Assembly (NCBI GenBank): GCA_963725415.1
Contig: CAVRZY010000320.1
Coordinates: forward strand, 1-52,315
From: CAVRZY01 sp963725415
GTDB taxonomy: Bacteria; Acidobacteriota; Terriglobia; Bryobacterales; Bryobacteraceae
DNA length: 52,315 nucleotides
Direction: 5' to 3'
Shown here: piece by piece, positions 12,447 through 21,736 of the stretch
Layout of the letters: each line of letters begins with the position of its first letter
Numbering within the stretch: position 1 is the stretch's first letter
The notes under the pieces: generated by a model
What the model was told of the DNA's origin: nothing
What the model saw: only the letters and a program-made list of their open reading frames with translations
The model's database searches: none
Position numbers and translations under genes: made by a program

Positions 12447-13181
12447 ATGAAAACACCTGCGCTATCGGAGAGCCAGCTTGAGCTGCTGCGGCAATACGAC
12501 ACGCCGACGATTTGTAACGTGATCGAGCTGTTTGCGGTGCGGCCGCGAAACACGGGATACATGGACAGCCGGATCCGAGCGTGTTATCCGGAGCTGGGGC
12601 CGGTGCTGGGGTATGCGGCCACGGCCACCATCCGGACGGCCTTCGAGCGTAGCGAGGGCGGCATCTACTCGTCCCTGTGGGAGCAGGTGCGGCGGTTCGA
12701 GGAAATCCCTGGGCCGCCGTTTGTGGTTTTTCAGGATCTGGATGATCCGCCGGCGGCGGCGACGTTTGGGGAGATTATGTGCGCGACCTACCAGGCCTTC
12801 GGAGCGGTCGGGCTGGTGACCAGCGGAACGGCGCGGGACCTGGAGCAGGTGCGTCGATTGGGTTTTGCGGTGTTCGCGAGCGGGGTGATCTGCTCGCACG
12901 GGTACAGCCATATCGTTTCGCTGCACGTGCCGGTGCGGGTGGGCGGGCTGGCGGTGCAGGTGGGCGACTTGTTGCACGCGGACCTGAACGGGGTCACCAA
13001 CATTCCGCATGAGATCGCGGGGGAAGTGGCAGAAGTGGCCGCCGAGTACGTGGCCGCGGAGGGCGTGGTTTTGGATTTCCTGAAGAGCGGCGCGCGGGAC
13101 TGCGCGCAGTACGCCCAAGTGCGGCAGGAGAGCTTGCGGAGAATCGCGGCCCTGGGGGAGAGGGTGCGGGCGCAGCGGTAA
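12447..13181 (+). CDS. RraA-like family protein (possible aldolase-type enzyme)
   Basis: A 244-aa protein of the RraA/HMG-CHA aldolase-like superfamily, whose members include the RNase E inhibitor RraA and class II pyruvate aldolases. The opening LRQYDTPTICNVIELFAVRP matches the usual start of this family (D-T-x-x-x-x-A/I). The central segment FGAVGLVTSGTARDLEQVRR carries the Arg-Asp pair that binds substrate and metal in the aldolases, and RVGGLAVQVGDLLHADLNGV matches the conserved GDxxxxDxxGV segment. True RraA proteins are shorter (~160 aa), so a metabolic enzyme acting on a keto-acid is more likely. The start at 12447 follows TAAGAT (12433-12438) and GGGAGG very close to the ATG. It converges on kinase A with 23 bp between stops. 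Confidence 0.75.
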   Translation: MKTPALSESQLELLRQYDTPTICNVIELFAVRPRNTGYMDSRIRACYPELGPVLGYAATATIRTAFERSEGGIYSSLWEQVRRFEEIPGPPFVVFQDLDDPPAAATFGEIMCATYQAFGAVGLVTSGTARDLEQVRRLGFAVFASGVICSHGYSHIVSLHVPVRVGGLAVQVGDLLHADLNGVTNIPHEIAGEVAEVAAEYVAAEGVVLDFLKSGARDCAQYAQVRQESLRRIAALGERVRAQR

Positions 13182-13204
13182 GCTGGGGGAAATCGTCTCG
13201 CCGA

Positions 13205-15393
13205 TTATGGTGCGAGGTTCATTTTGCGCAACAGGGCGTGGAAGCGGGGGTTCCCTCGAAGGGGGTCGTAGACGGGCTCGTTAACAAGATGAACGATCAG
13301 GAGGTTGCGCTGTTCAACGGCCCTCTCCAAGTAGTCGAACGCGGTGTCCTCCTCTCCCAGGCCCATATAGACCCAGGCAAAGCAGCAGGCCGGCACATAA
13401 GTTGTCTTGGCTCGCTCCTGCAACTCCTCGAGGAGCTTCCGCGCTTCCGGCTTCCGGCCTGCCAATCCATGATTGGCCCCCATAACGCCCAGGGTGAGCG
13501 GGCTGCGGGAGGAAAGTGCGGCGGCCTTCTGGTGGGTGGCGATGGACTGGTCGTACATGCCTTTGGCGCCATAGGTCACCCCGAGGATCCAGTGGGCCAG
13601 GTAGAAGTTGGGATCCAAGGCGATAGCGTTTTGGAGCACCTCGATGGCGCGGTCGAACTGCCGCTGCAAGTGGAGCACATATCCCAGGTTGTACTGGAAA
13701 AACAACGAGAGTGGGTCGAGTTCCAGGGACCGCTGTAACTCTGCGGCGGCTTCCTCAGACGGTTCACGGGCCGGAGAAAATAGAAGGCATAGCGGGCGCG
13801 GACAGTCGGGGAGGCGGGGTCGAGTTCGCGGGCCCGCAGGAATTGCCGCTCGGCGCCCTTCCAGTCGAAGTCATAGTGCCCGCGGAGCACTCCCAGCAGG
13901 GCATGCGCTTCGGCCAGAGTGTCATCGCGGCTCAAGGCTTCGAGCACGGCCGATTTGGCTTTTGGCATAGCCTGGTGGGGCAGCAGGTAGCCCCAATATG
14001 CGCCCCAGCAGTAGAACTCAGCTATCCCCAGGTGGGCCAGGGCGTAGTCCGGGTCCAGTGCGATGGCACGTTCAAAAAACTCCTTGCCCTTGGCCAGCTC
14101 GGCGGGTACACCTTTGTAGAGGCAATAGCGCCCCTTGAGGTAGAGGTTGTAGGCTTCCAGATTGTCGGTATAGCGCTTGACCAGGGGCCGGTCGGAGACC
14201 AGGCGCACGCGCAGGTTGTCCACGATGGCCTGGGAGATGTCGTCCTGGATGGCGAAGACGTCGGTCATTTCGCGGTCGTAGCGCTCGCTCCAGAGGTGGG
14301 ACTGATCGGCTACCTTGATGAGCTGGGCGGTGACCCGGATGCGGCTGCCGGCCTTGCGGACGCTGCCTTCCAGGATGTGGCCGACGTCGAGCTTGGCCCC
14401 GATCTCGCGCACGTCCACTTCCTTGCCGCGAAAGGCGAAGGCGGAGGTGCGCGCAATCACGCGGAGGCCGGGCAGTTTGGTCAGGGCGTTGATGATTTCC
14501 TCGGCCAGGCCGTCGCTGAAGTATTCGTTCTCCTTGTCGGCGCTGAGGTTGGCGAAGGGCAGCACCGCGATGGAGGGTAGGGAGACAGGGCGGTCCAGGG
14601 CGCGGGCGGATTCCTCCAGGGCCTGCTTGAGGTCGGCGGCGCGCTGGAAGCGGTCGTCAGGGTTCTTGCACAGGCAGCGGGTGACGATGTGGTCCAGTTC
14701 GGGGGGCACATCCAGCAGCGGCGCCGGTTCCTCGCGCAGCAGCCCGGAAAAAGCCCTCCGCCCCGCCAGCATCTCGTAGAGCACCGCGCCGAAGGAGAAA
14801 ATGTCGCTGCGGGCATCCACCCTTATGCCCTCGGCCTGCTCCGGCGACATGTAGGCTACCGTGCCCACTACCGCGGTCGCGGTGGACTCACCCGGTCCGC
14901 TGGGTTCGGTCAGCTTGGCCAGGCCGAAGTCCAGCACCTTCACCAGGCCGGGGTGCCCGCTGCCTTCGGGCTCGGTGACCATGACGTTACCGGGCTTGAG
15001 ATCGCGGTGGATGATGCCTTTGCCGTGCGCGGCGGCCAGGGCGTCGGCGATCTGGAGCGCGTACTTCAGCGCTTCCTTGGGTGGCAGCCCCTTGGGTGAG
15101 ATGAGCTGGCTGAGCGTCTGGCCCGCCACGTACTCCATGACGATGAAGTCCTGGCCAGCCTCAGATGCGATGTCGTAGATGGTGATGATGTTGGGGTGGT
15201 TGAGGGCCGAGGCGGCCCGGGCTTCGCGGATGAAGCGGGCCTTGCGCTCGGGGTCGGCCACCCGCTCCGGAGGCAGGAACTTGAGGGCGACCAGGCGGTC
15301 CAGGCGGGTGTCGCGGGCTTGGTAAACGACACCCATGCCGCCCTGGCCGAGCTTGTCGAGGACCGTGTAGTGGGAGATGGTCTGGCCGGTCAT
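13205..15393 (-). CDS. Soluble Ser/Thr protein kinase with TolB/FlgO-like domain and TPRs (kinase A), one frameshift
   Basis: Hanks-type kinase starting MTGQTISHYTVLDKLGQGGM, with Lys38, the HRDLKPGN loop (Asp131), DFGLAKL and YMSPEQAEG. No transmembrane helix separates it from the TolB/FlgO-like module (SIAVLPFANLSADKENEYFS, LPGLRVIARTSAFAFRGKEV, HILEGSVRKAGSRIRVTAQL), so the protein appears cytoplasmic. TPRs follow (FFERAIALDPDYALAHLGIA). The frame breaks near 13755: one base seems missing, after which EEAAAELQRSLELDPLSLFF continues in the next frame to the stop at 13205, giving ~729 aa, close to its neighbour's 730. Residues 1-~420 are nearly identical in DNA to kinase B. Its ATG overlaps the stop of kinase B (ATGA on the minus strand, 15390-15393). 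Confidence 0.85.
14125..15393 (-). repeat. 1.27-kb direct repeat, copy 1 (shared with 16314-17582)
   Basis: The kinase and TolB-like coding blocks of kinases A and B align at a constant offset of 2189 bp with no indels and few substitutions, from their start codons to about residue 420. Downstream of that the TPR-coding parts diverge sharply. Confidence 0.8.
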
Positions 15394-17582
15394 GGTTCCA
15401 GGTTCATTTTGCGGAGCAGAGCGTGGTGCCGCGGGTCGGACCGCTCCGAGTCGTAGGCGGGCTCGCTCTTGAGCGAGGAAATAGTAACCAGGTCGCGCTC
15501 TTCCACGGCCTTCTCCAACCACTCGAAAGCCTGGTCCGATTCTCCCAGGCTACGGTGTATCCACACTATACTGGTCGGCGGTATGTAAGTGATACGGCTG
15601 CGCTCCTTCAGTTCCTCCAGCAGCTTCCGGGCTTCGGCGGTCCGGCCTGCCAAAGCGTAGCAGGCGCCCAGATAGCCGACTGTCACCGGGCTGTCCTGAG
15701 AAAGCTTACAGGCTCTTTCGGCTGCCGCAGTGGCCTGGTCCAGCATACCGTTCTGTCCATAGACGACGGCAATCAGCCAATACGGGATATAGTAGCTCGG
15801 GTCGAGGTCAATCGCATATTGCAGTTGCCGGATGGCCAGATCAGACTGCCGCCTGAGGTGAAACATATACCCCAGTTGGGCGTTGTACATCACGGAAAGC
15901 GGGTCCAGCTCGACCGCGCGCTGCTGTTCGGCGATCGCTTCTTCCAGCCGGCCAATACAGCGGAGAAACCACATTCCGTAGTGATTGTGGACCACCGGCG
16001 AGGCGGGATTGAGCTCCAGAGCACGCTGGAATTCACGCGCGGCTTCCGCCCAAGCGAAGTCGTAGAAGCACAGGACCACCGCCAGATTGCTGTGGGCTTC
16101 CGCCAGTGTGTCATCCAGCTTCAGGGCTTCGAGCGCCGCGGCTTTGGCCCTGCGTAAGGCCTCTTTAGCGGGCATGTAGCCGAAATAACCCATTAACCAG
16201 TAAAACTCCCCCAGCCCGGCGTAGGCCAGCGCGTATCTGGCGTCCAGCGCAATGGCCTGCTCGAAAGCCTCCTTGCCTTTGGCCGCACTCTCTGGGGTCA
16301 GCTTGTACAGGTAATAGCGCCCCTTGAGGTAGAGGTTGTAGGCTTCCAGGTTGTCGGTGTAGCGCTTGACCAGGGGCCGGTCGGAGACCAGGCGCACACG
16401 CAGGTTGTCCACGATGGCCTGCGAGATGTCGTCCTGGATGGCGAAGACGTCGGTCATTTCACGGTCGTAGCGCTGTGACCAGAGGTGGGATTGATCGGCT
16501 ACCTTGATGAGCTGGGCGGTGACCCGGATGCGGCTGCCGGCCTTGCGGACGCTGCCTTCCAGGATGTGGCCGACGTCGAGCTTGGCCCCGATCTCGCGCA
16601 CGTCCACGTCCTTGCCCCGGAAGGCGAAGGCGGAGGTACGGGCGGTGACGCGCAGCCCGGGCAGTTTGGTCAGGGCGTCAATGATGTCCTCGGCCAGGCC
16701 GTCGCTGAAGTATTCGTTCTCCTTGTCGGCGCTGAGGTTGGCGAAGGGCAGCACGGCGATGGAGGGCAGGGAGGCGGGCCGGTCCAGGGCGCGGGCGGAT
16801 TCCTCCAGGGCCTGCTTGAGGTCGGCGGCGCGCTGGAAGCGGTCGTCAGGGTTCTTGCACAGGCAGCGGGTGACGATGTGGTCCAGTTCGGGGGGCACAT
16901 CCAGCAGCGGCGCCGGTTCCTCGCGCAGCAGCCCGGAAAAAGCCCTCCGCCCCGCCAGCATCTCGTAGAGCACCGCGCCGAAGGAGAAGATGTCGCTGCG
17001 GGCGTCCACCCTTATGCCTTCGGCCTGCTCCGGCGACATGTAAGCCACCGTGCCCACTACCGCGGTCGCGGTAGATTCACCCGGTCCGCTAGGTTCGGTC
17101 AGCTTGGCCAGGCCGAAGTCCAGTACCTTCACCAGGCCGGGGTGCCCGCTGCCTTCGGGCTCGGTGACCATGACGTTACCGGGCTTGAGATCGCGGTGGA
17201 TGATGCCTTTGCCGTGCGCGGCGGCCAGGGCGTCGGCGATCTGGAGCGCGTACTTCAGCGCTTCCTTGGGTGGCAGCCCCTTGGGTGAGATGAGCTGGCT
17301 GAGCGTCTGGCCCGCCACGTACTCCATGACGATGAAGTCCTGGCCAGCCTCAGATGCGATGTCGTAGATGGTGATGATGTTGGGGTGGTTGAGGGCCGAG
17401 GCGGCCCGGGCTTCGCGGATGAAGCGGGCCTTGCGCTCGGGGTCGGCCACCCGCTCCGGAGGCAGGAACTTGAGGGCGACCAGGCGGTCCAGGCGGGTGT
17501 CGCGGGCTTGGTAAACGACACCCATGCCGCCCTGGCCGAGCTTGTCGAGGACCGTGTAGTGGGAGATGGTTTGGCCGGTCAT
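15390..17582 (-). CDS. Soluble Ser/Thr protein kinase with TolB/FlgO-like domain and TPRs (kinase B)
   Basis: Intact 730-aa kinase. From the ATG at 17582: glycine loop GQGGMGVVYQARD, Lys38, HRDLKPGN with Asp131, DFGLAKL, YMSPEQAEG, then directly (no membrane helix) the TolB/FlgO-like module with SIAVLPFANLSADKENEYFS and VFAIQDDISQAIVDNLRVRL, and C-terminal TPRs (AFEQAIALDARYALAYAGLG; LQYAIDLDPSYYIPYWLIAV). An open frame continues upstream to 18368, antisense to glutamate dehydrogenase, but MTGQTISHYTVLDKL aligns exactly with the start of kinase A, so 17582 is the start; an in-frame ATG at 17609 (MSESGKV) is the only plausible alternative. Kinase A follows with an ATGA overlap. Cellular role unknown. 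Confidence 0.92.
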   Translation of the reverse strand: MTGQTISHYTVLDKLGQGGMGVVYQARDTRLDRLVALKFLPPERVADPERKARFIREARAASALNHPNIITIYDIASEAGQDFIVMEYVAGQTLSQLISPKGLPPKEALKYALQIADALAAAHGKGIIHRDLKPGNVMVTEPEGSGHPGLVKVLDFGLAKLTEPSGPGESTATAVVGTVAYMSPEQAEGIRVDARSDIFSFGAVLYEMLAGRRAFSGLLREEPAPLLDVPPELDHIVTRCLCKNPDDRFQRAADLKQALEESARALDRPASLPSIAVLPFANLSADKENEYFSDGLAEDIIDALTKLPGLRVTARTSAFAFRGKDVDVREIGAKLDVGHILEGSVRKAGSRIRVTAQLIKVADQSHLWSQRYDREMTDVFAIQDDISQAIVDNLRVRLVSDRPLVKRYTDNLEAYNLYLKGRYYLYKLTPESAAKGKEAFEQAIALDARYALAYAGLGEFYWLMGYFGYMPAKEALRRAKAAALEALKLDDTLAEAHSNLAVVLCFYDFAWAEAAREFQRALELNPASPVVHNHYGMWFLRCIGRLEEAIAEQQRAVELDPLSVMYNAQLGYMFHLRRQSDLAIRQLQYAIDLDPSYYIPYWLIAVVYGQNGMLDQATAAAERACKLSQDSPVTVGYLGACYALAGRTAEARKLLEELKERSRITYIPPTSIVWIHRSLGESDQAFEWLEKAVEERDLVTISSLKSEPAYDSERSDPRHHALLRKMNLEP
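16314..17582 (-). repeat. 1.27-kb direct repeat, copy 2 (shared with 14125-15393)
   Basis: Second copy of the near-identical kinase/TolB-like block, offset 2189 bp from the first. Such a block can drive gene conversion, deletion or amplification between the two kinase genes. Confidence 0.8.
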
Positions 17583-17655
17583 GGCCGCGACCTTTCCAGA
17601 CTCTGACATATTATGACAGTGGCGGGAGGGAAGTCCACAGCAGAGGACAGCCGGC

Positions 17656-17763
17656 CCTCGCCCAGTTTCTTTGACCCGGCCATTGCGGGGACGGCAATTC
17701 GGGTACAGGCAACGAATTTCGCAACGGCGGCGAAATTCATCGCCAGTCCCCGAATTGCGCGGA
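17656..17763. repeat. REP-like palindromic element (copy A)
   Basis: Nested inverted repeats centre on 17726. The outer arms are GCAATTCGGG (17694-17703) and CCCGAATTGC (17749-17758); the inner arms are GAATTTCGC (17714-17722) and GCGAAATTC (17730-17738). Between them the left arm reads CGGGTACAGGC and the right GCCAGTCCCCG, which pair except at two positions. A close copy lies at 27799-27860. Both sites also carry CCCAGTTTCTT on the left. No transposase gene is nearby. Confidence 0.75.
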
Positions 17764-17789
17764 GTGGAGGGTCTGGGTGAGGAACTGGG

Positions 17790-17810
17790 GGACAGGCCGG
17801 AGGCCTGTCC
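17790..17810. repeat. Perfect 9-bp hairpin upstream of gdhA
   Basis: GGACAGGCC, a GGA loop, then GGCCTGTCC form a perfect 9-bp stem, 12 bp upstream of the CATAAT box of the glutamate dehydrogenase gene. It may be another short dispersed palindrome or affect transcription of gdhA; there is no T-tract, so it is not an intrinsic terminator. Confidence 0.6.
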
Positions 17811-17846
17811 TACTGGCGTGGCATAATGGCATCGGAGGCAGAGGCG

Positions 17847-19118
17847 ATGGCGGCAACGACGACTTCGATGGAACAAGAGTTGAATCCGTGGCTGGCGGCG
17901 GAAGCCAGATTCGATCAGGCGGCGGGGCGGCTGGGACTGGACGACGGGGTGTGCAAGGTGCTGCGGACGCCGTCGAAAGAGATCACCGTGCACATTCCGG
18001 TGCAGCTCGATGACGGGCGCATCGAGGTGTTCACGGGGTACCGGGTGCAGCACTCGATCGCACGGGGGCCGGCGAAAGGAGGGATCCGTTTCGCGCCGGA
18101 CGTGACACTGGACGAGATCCGGGCGCTGGCGGCCTGGATGACCTGGAAGTGCGCGGTGGTGAACATCCCCTTCGGCGGGGCCAAAGGCGGGGTGATCTGC
18201 GATCCCAAGCTGCTGTCGGAGACGGAGCTGGAGAAGATCACGCGGCGGTACACCGCGGAGCTGCTGCCGTTCTTGGGTCCGGAGCAGGACGTGGCGGCGC
18301 CGGACGTGAACACCAACGAGCAGATCATGGCGTGGATGATGGACACCTACTCGATGCACGTGCGGCACACCACCACGGCGGTGGTGACCGGGAAACCGCT
18401 AGACCTGGGAGGTTCGCGTGGGAGGACCGAGGCCACGGGGCGCGGGTGCACGATCGTGATTCTGGAAGCGCTGAAGCGGCTGCGGATGAACCCGGACTCG
18501 GCGCGAGTGGTGATTCAAGGGTTCGGTAACGTCGGAAGCATGTCGGCCAAGCTGCTGGCGCGGGCGGGCTTCAAGATCATCGCGGTGATCGAAATCGACG
18601 GGGCGATTTACAGTCCCGACGGGCTCAACATCCCGGCCCTGCTGAAGCACCGGAAAGAAACCGGCTCGATCGTGGACTTTCGGGATTCGGAAAAGATCGA
18701 CCCCGGCGAGGCCATGTTTCTGGAGTGCGAGGTGCTGTTGCCTGGGGCCAAGGAGAACGTGATCACATCGCAGAATGCGGGCAAGATCCGGACCAGGGTT
18801 CTGTGCGAGGGAGCGAACGGGCCGACCACGCCGGTGGCCGACGAGATCCTGGCGGAGAAGGGGACCTTCGTGATCCCGGACATCCTGGCGAACGCGGGCG
18901 GGGTGACGGTTTCCTACTTCGAATGGGTGCAGGACCGGCAGGGCTACTTCTGGAACGAGCAACTGATCAACGAGCGGCTCCAGGAGATCATGGTGAACAG
19001 CTTCCAGGACGTGGTGGGCTACGCGGAGAAGCACGGCGTAAACAACCGCATCGCGGCCTTCATGGTGGCGCTGGACCGGGTGGCGTTCGCCATCAAGCTG
19101 CGCGGCATTTACGCCTGA
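17847..19118 (+). CDS. gdhA: Glutamate dehydrogenase (Glu/Leu/Phe/Val dehydrogenase family)
   Basis: Reversibly converts glutamate to 2-oxoglutarate and ammonia using NAD(P). The substrate-binding lysine motif is GPAKGGIRF, followed by WMTWKCAVVNIPFGGAKGGV and the GPEQDVAAPDVNTNEQIMAW segment typical of the hexameric enzymes. The Rossmann fold has VVIQGFGNVGSMSAKLLARA, and the C-terminal part has NAGGVTVSYFEWVQD. About 423 aa, the normal size. I place the start at 17847 because GGAGG (17834-17838) lies eight bases upstream and a CATAAT -10-like box (17822-17827) overlaps the alternative in-frame ATG at 17826, which would make that earlier start untranscribed. It is followed after 17 bp by mutS on the same strand. 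Confidence 0.93.
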   Translation: MAATTTSMEQELNPWLAAEARFDQAAGRLGLDDGVCKVLRTPSKEITVHIPVQLDDGRIEVFTGYRVQHSIARGPAKGGIRFAPDVTLDEIRALAAWMTWKCAVVNIPFGGAKGGVICDPKLLSETELEKITRRYTAELLPFLGPEQDVAAPDVNTNEQIMAWMMDTYSMHVRHTTTAVVTGKPLDLGGSRGRTEATGRGCTIVILEALKRLRMNPDSARVVIQGFGNVGSMSAKLLARAGFKIIAVIEIDGAIYSPDGLNIPALLKHRKETGSIVDFRDSEKIDPGEAMFLECEVLLPGAKENVITSQNAGKIRTRVLCEGANGPTTPVADEILAEKGTFVIPDILANAGGVTVSYFEWVQDRQGYFWNEQLINERLQEIMVNSFQDVVGYAEKHGVNNRIAAFMVALDRVAFAIKLRGIYA

Positions 19119-19135
19119 AGAGGATAAGCTGAAGC

Positions 19136-21736
19136 ATGTCCCACATGGGGGATGCGACGACGCCGCTGATGCGGCAGTACCACGCCATCAAGCAGCAGGT
19201 TCCCAACACCCTGCTCATGTTCCGGCTGGGGGACTTCTACGAGCTGTTTTATGAAGACGCGGTGACGGCGGCGCGGGAGCTGGAGATCACGCTCACCTCG
19301 CGGAACAAGGAGAAGGGGCAGGCCATTCCGATGTGCGGGGTGCCGTACCACGCCGTGGAGTCCTACATAGGGCGGCTGATCCAGAAGGGCTACCGGGTGG
19401 CGATCTGCGACCAGATGGAGGACCCGCGGTTCGCCAAGAAGCTGGTGAAACGGGAAGTCACGCGGATCGTGACGCCGGGGACGGCGACCGAAGCGGCGCT
19501 GCTGCGGTCGCACGAGAACAATTACCTGGCGGCGGTGGCGACCAGCGGGAAGCAGGCCGGTCTGGCGCACGTGGATGTCTCGACGGGGGAGTTTCGGACC
19601 ACGGAGCTGGAGGCAGGCGAGCTGGGGGCGGCGCTCGAGCAGATGGGCGCGCGGGAGGTGCTGGTGTCTGCCGCGGACGCGGGATTGGTGGCCGGGCAGG
19701 CGCTGCGGACCGAGCTGGACGAGTGGGTGTTCTCCTACGATCACGCCGAGCGGACCTTGCTCGAGCACTACCAGTTGTTCAGCCTGGAGGGCTGCGGGCT
19801 GAGCGAGCGGCGGCTGGCGGTAGGGGCGGCGGGCGCGATCCTGCATTACTTGAAGGAGACGCAGCGGGGGGCGCTGGATCACCTGGACCGGCCTACGTAC
19901 TACGATCGCGCGGAGGCCATGATCCTGGACGCGGTGACGGTGCGGAACCTGGAGCTGCTGGAGCCGATTTTCACCGACAGCCTGAAAGAGGCGACCCTGC
20001 TGGGGGTCATCGACCAGACGCTGACGGGGATGGGCGGCCGGCTGCTGAGGGCGCGGCTGCTGAGGCCTACGCTCGACCGGGCGGAGATCGAGGCGCGGCT
20101 GGATGCGGTCGAGGCGCTACTGCGGCAGACCCTTGTTCGCGCCGAGGTGCGCAAGACGCTGGGCGAGATTCAGGATCTGGAGCGGCTGCTGGCCAAAGTG
20201 ACCCTGGGGACGGCGGGACCTCGGGAGGTGCTGGCGCTGGGGAAATCGCTGGGGAAGATACCGGGGCTGAAGGGAATCCTCGAGCCGGCGCTCGGATGCG
20301 GGCGGGTGCGGGCGACTTACGAACAACTCGACGAGCTTTCCGAGGTACGGGAGCGGATCCTGGCGGCCATCGCCGAGCAGCCGCCGGCCACCCTGGCGGA
20401 CGGCGGGGCCATCCGGGATGGATTCAACCCGGAGCTGGATCAGCTTCGCGACATCAGCCGCAACAGCCGGCGGTACATCGCGCAGATCGAGGCGCGGGAG
20501 CGGGCGCGGACGGGGATTGGGTCGCTGAAGGTACGGTTCAACAACATCTTCGGGTACTACATCGAAATCTCGAAGGCCAACCTGCATTTGGCGCCTGGGG
20601 ACTACGAGCGCAAGCAGACGCTGGTCAATGCGGAGCGCTTCACCACGCCGGAGCTGAAGGAGCTGGAGCGGAAGATCCTGGATGCGGAAGAGAAGATCCT
20701 GGAGCTGGAGCGGGAGATCTTCACCCAGGTGCGGGCGTTTGCGGCTCAGCATGCCGGGCGCATCCGGCAGACCGCGGCGGCGATTGCGGAACTAGACGCG
20801 ACGGCGGCGCTGGCGCAGGTGGCGGCGCAGAACCGGTACACGCGTCCGCGATTCTCCGAAGAAGACGAGATGCGAATCCTGGGGGGGCGGCATCCGGTGG
20901 TGGAGAAGCTGACGGAGCGGGAGGCGGCGCGGTTCATCCCCAACGACCTGTACCTGAACCGGGACAGCGAGTTCATCGCCATCATCACCGGGCCGAACAT
21001 GGGGGGCAAGTCCACCTATTTGCGGCAGGCGGCGCTGATCTCGATCCTGGCGCAGATGGGATCGTTCGTGCCGGCCGAATCGGCGCTGCTGCCGCTGATT
21101 GACCGTGTGTTCACGCGCATCGGCGCGTCGGATAATTTGGCGCGCGGGCGGTCCACCTTCATGGTGGAGATGACCGAGACCGCGGTGATTCTGAACACGG
21201 CCACCCAGCGCAGCCTGATCGTGCTGGATGAGATCGGGCGCGGCACCGCGACCTACGACGGGCTGGCGCTGGCCTGGGCGGTGATCGAGCAGATCCACCA
21301 GCGCATCCGGGCCAAGACGCTGTTCGCCACGCACTACCACGAGCTGACGGAGCTGGCCGAGCAGCTTGAGGGCGTGCGCAATCTGTGCGTGTCGGTGAAG
21401 GAGGCGGGGGACCAGATCATCTTCCTGCGGAAGGTCCAGCCGGGCAGCGCGGACCGCAGCTACGGAATCGAAGTGGCGCGGCTGGCGGGGCTGCCCGGCA
21501 AGGTGATCGAGCGGGCGCGGGAGGTTCTGGAGCTGCACGAGAAGACCGAGCACGAAGTGACCGAGGAGCTGTCGCCGGGGGCGCGCCCGCCACGGCATCC
21601 GGTGCAGATCCAGTTGTTCGAGCCGGTCAATTACCAGATCGCCGAGCGCATACGGAGCGTGAAGATCGACGAGTTGCGGCCGATCGAGGCGCTGCGGCTA
21701 TTGAACGAGCTACAGGAGGAGCTGAAGCGGCAGTGA
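19136..21736 (+). CDS. mutS: DNA mismatch repair protein MutS
   Basis: MutS recognises mismatches and, with MutL, starts excision repair. At 866 aa it is full length. The mismatch-binding domain holds the Phe-x-Glu motif in LMFRLGDFYELFYEDA (F34, E36). The connector, lever and clamp domains follow, then the ABC-type ATPase with Walker A GPNMGGKSTYLRQ (residues ~618-630), the signature region STFMVEMTETAVILN, Walker B SLIVLDEIGRGTATYDG and the H-loop in KTLFATHYHELTELAEQ. The C-terminal helices end INELQEELKRQ-like. Its TGA overlaps the GTG start of anmK, so the two are likely translationally coupled. Confidence 0.96.
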   Translation: MSHMGDATTPLMRQYHAIKQQVPNTLLMFRLGDFYELFYEDAVTAARELEITLTSRNKEKGQAIPMCGVPYHAVESYIGRLIQKGYRVAICDQMEDPRFAKKLVKREVTRIVTPGTATEAALLRSHENNYLAAVATSGKQAGLAHVDVSTGEFRTTELEAGELGAALEQMGAREVLVSAADAGLVAGQALRTELDEWVFSYDHAERTLLEHYQLFSLEGCGLSERRLAVGAAGAILHYLKETQRGALDHLDRPTYYDRAEAMILDAVTVRNLELLEPIFTDSLKEATLLGVIDQTLTGMGGRLLRARLLRPTLDRAEIEARLDAVEALLRQTLVRAEVRKTLGEIQDLERLLAKVTLGTAGPREVLALGKSLGKIPGLKGILEPALGCGRVRATYEQLDELSEVRERILAAIAEQPPATLADGGAIRDGFNPELDQLRDISRNSRRYIAQIEARERARTGIGSLKVRFNNIFGYYIEISKANLHLAPGDYERKQTLVNAERFTTPELKELERKILDAEEKILELEREIFTQVRAFAAQHAGRIRQTAAAIAELDATAALAQVAAQNRYTRPRFSEEDEMRILGGRHPVVEKLTEREAARFIPNDLYLNRDSEFIAIITGPNMGGKSTYLRQAALISILAQMGSFVPAESALLPLIDRVFTRIGASDNLARGRSTFMVEMTETAVILNTATQRSLIVLDEIGRGTATYDGLALAWAVIEQIHQRIRAKTLFATHYHELTELAEQLEGVRNLCVSVKEAGDQIIFLRKVQPGSADRSYGIEVARLAGLPGKVIERAREVLELHEKTEHEVTEELSPGARPPRHPVQIQLFEPVNYQIAERIRSVKIDELRPIEALRLLNELQEELKRQ

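Noticed and set aside
17583..18368. N-terminal extension of kinase B, antisense to glutamate dehydrogenase
   Set aside because: The frame is open only because of high GC; kinase A begins at the homologous MTGQTISHY, and gdhA fully explains the opposite strand.
19333..21102. 589-codon open frame inside mutS
   Set aside because: Repetitive Gly/Ala/Arg composition from the shifted mutS frame; no domain.
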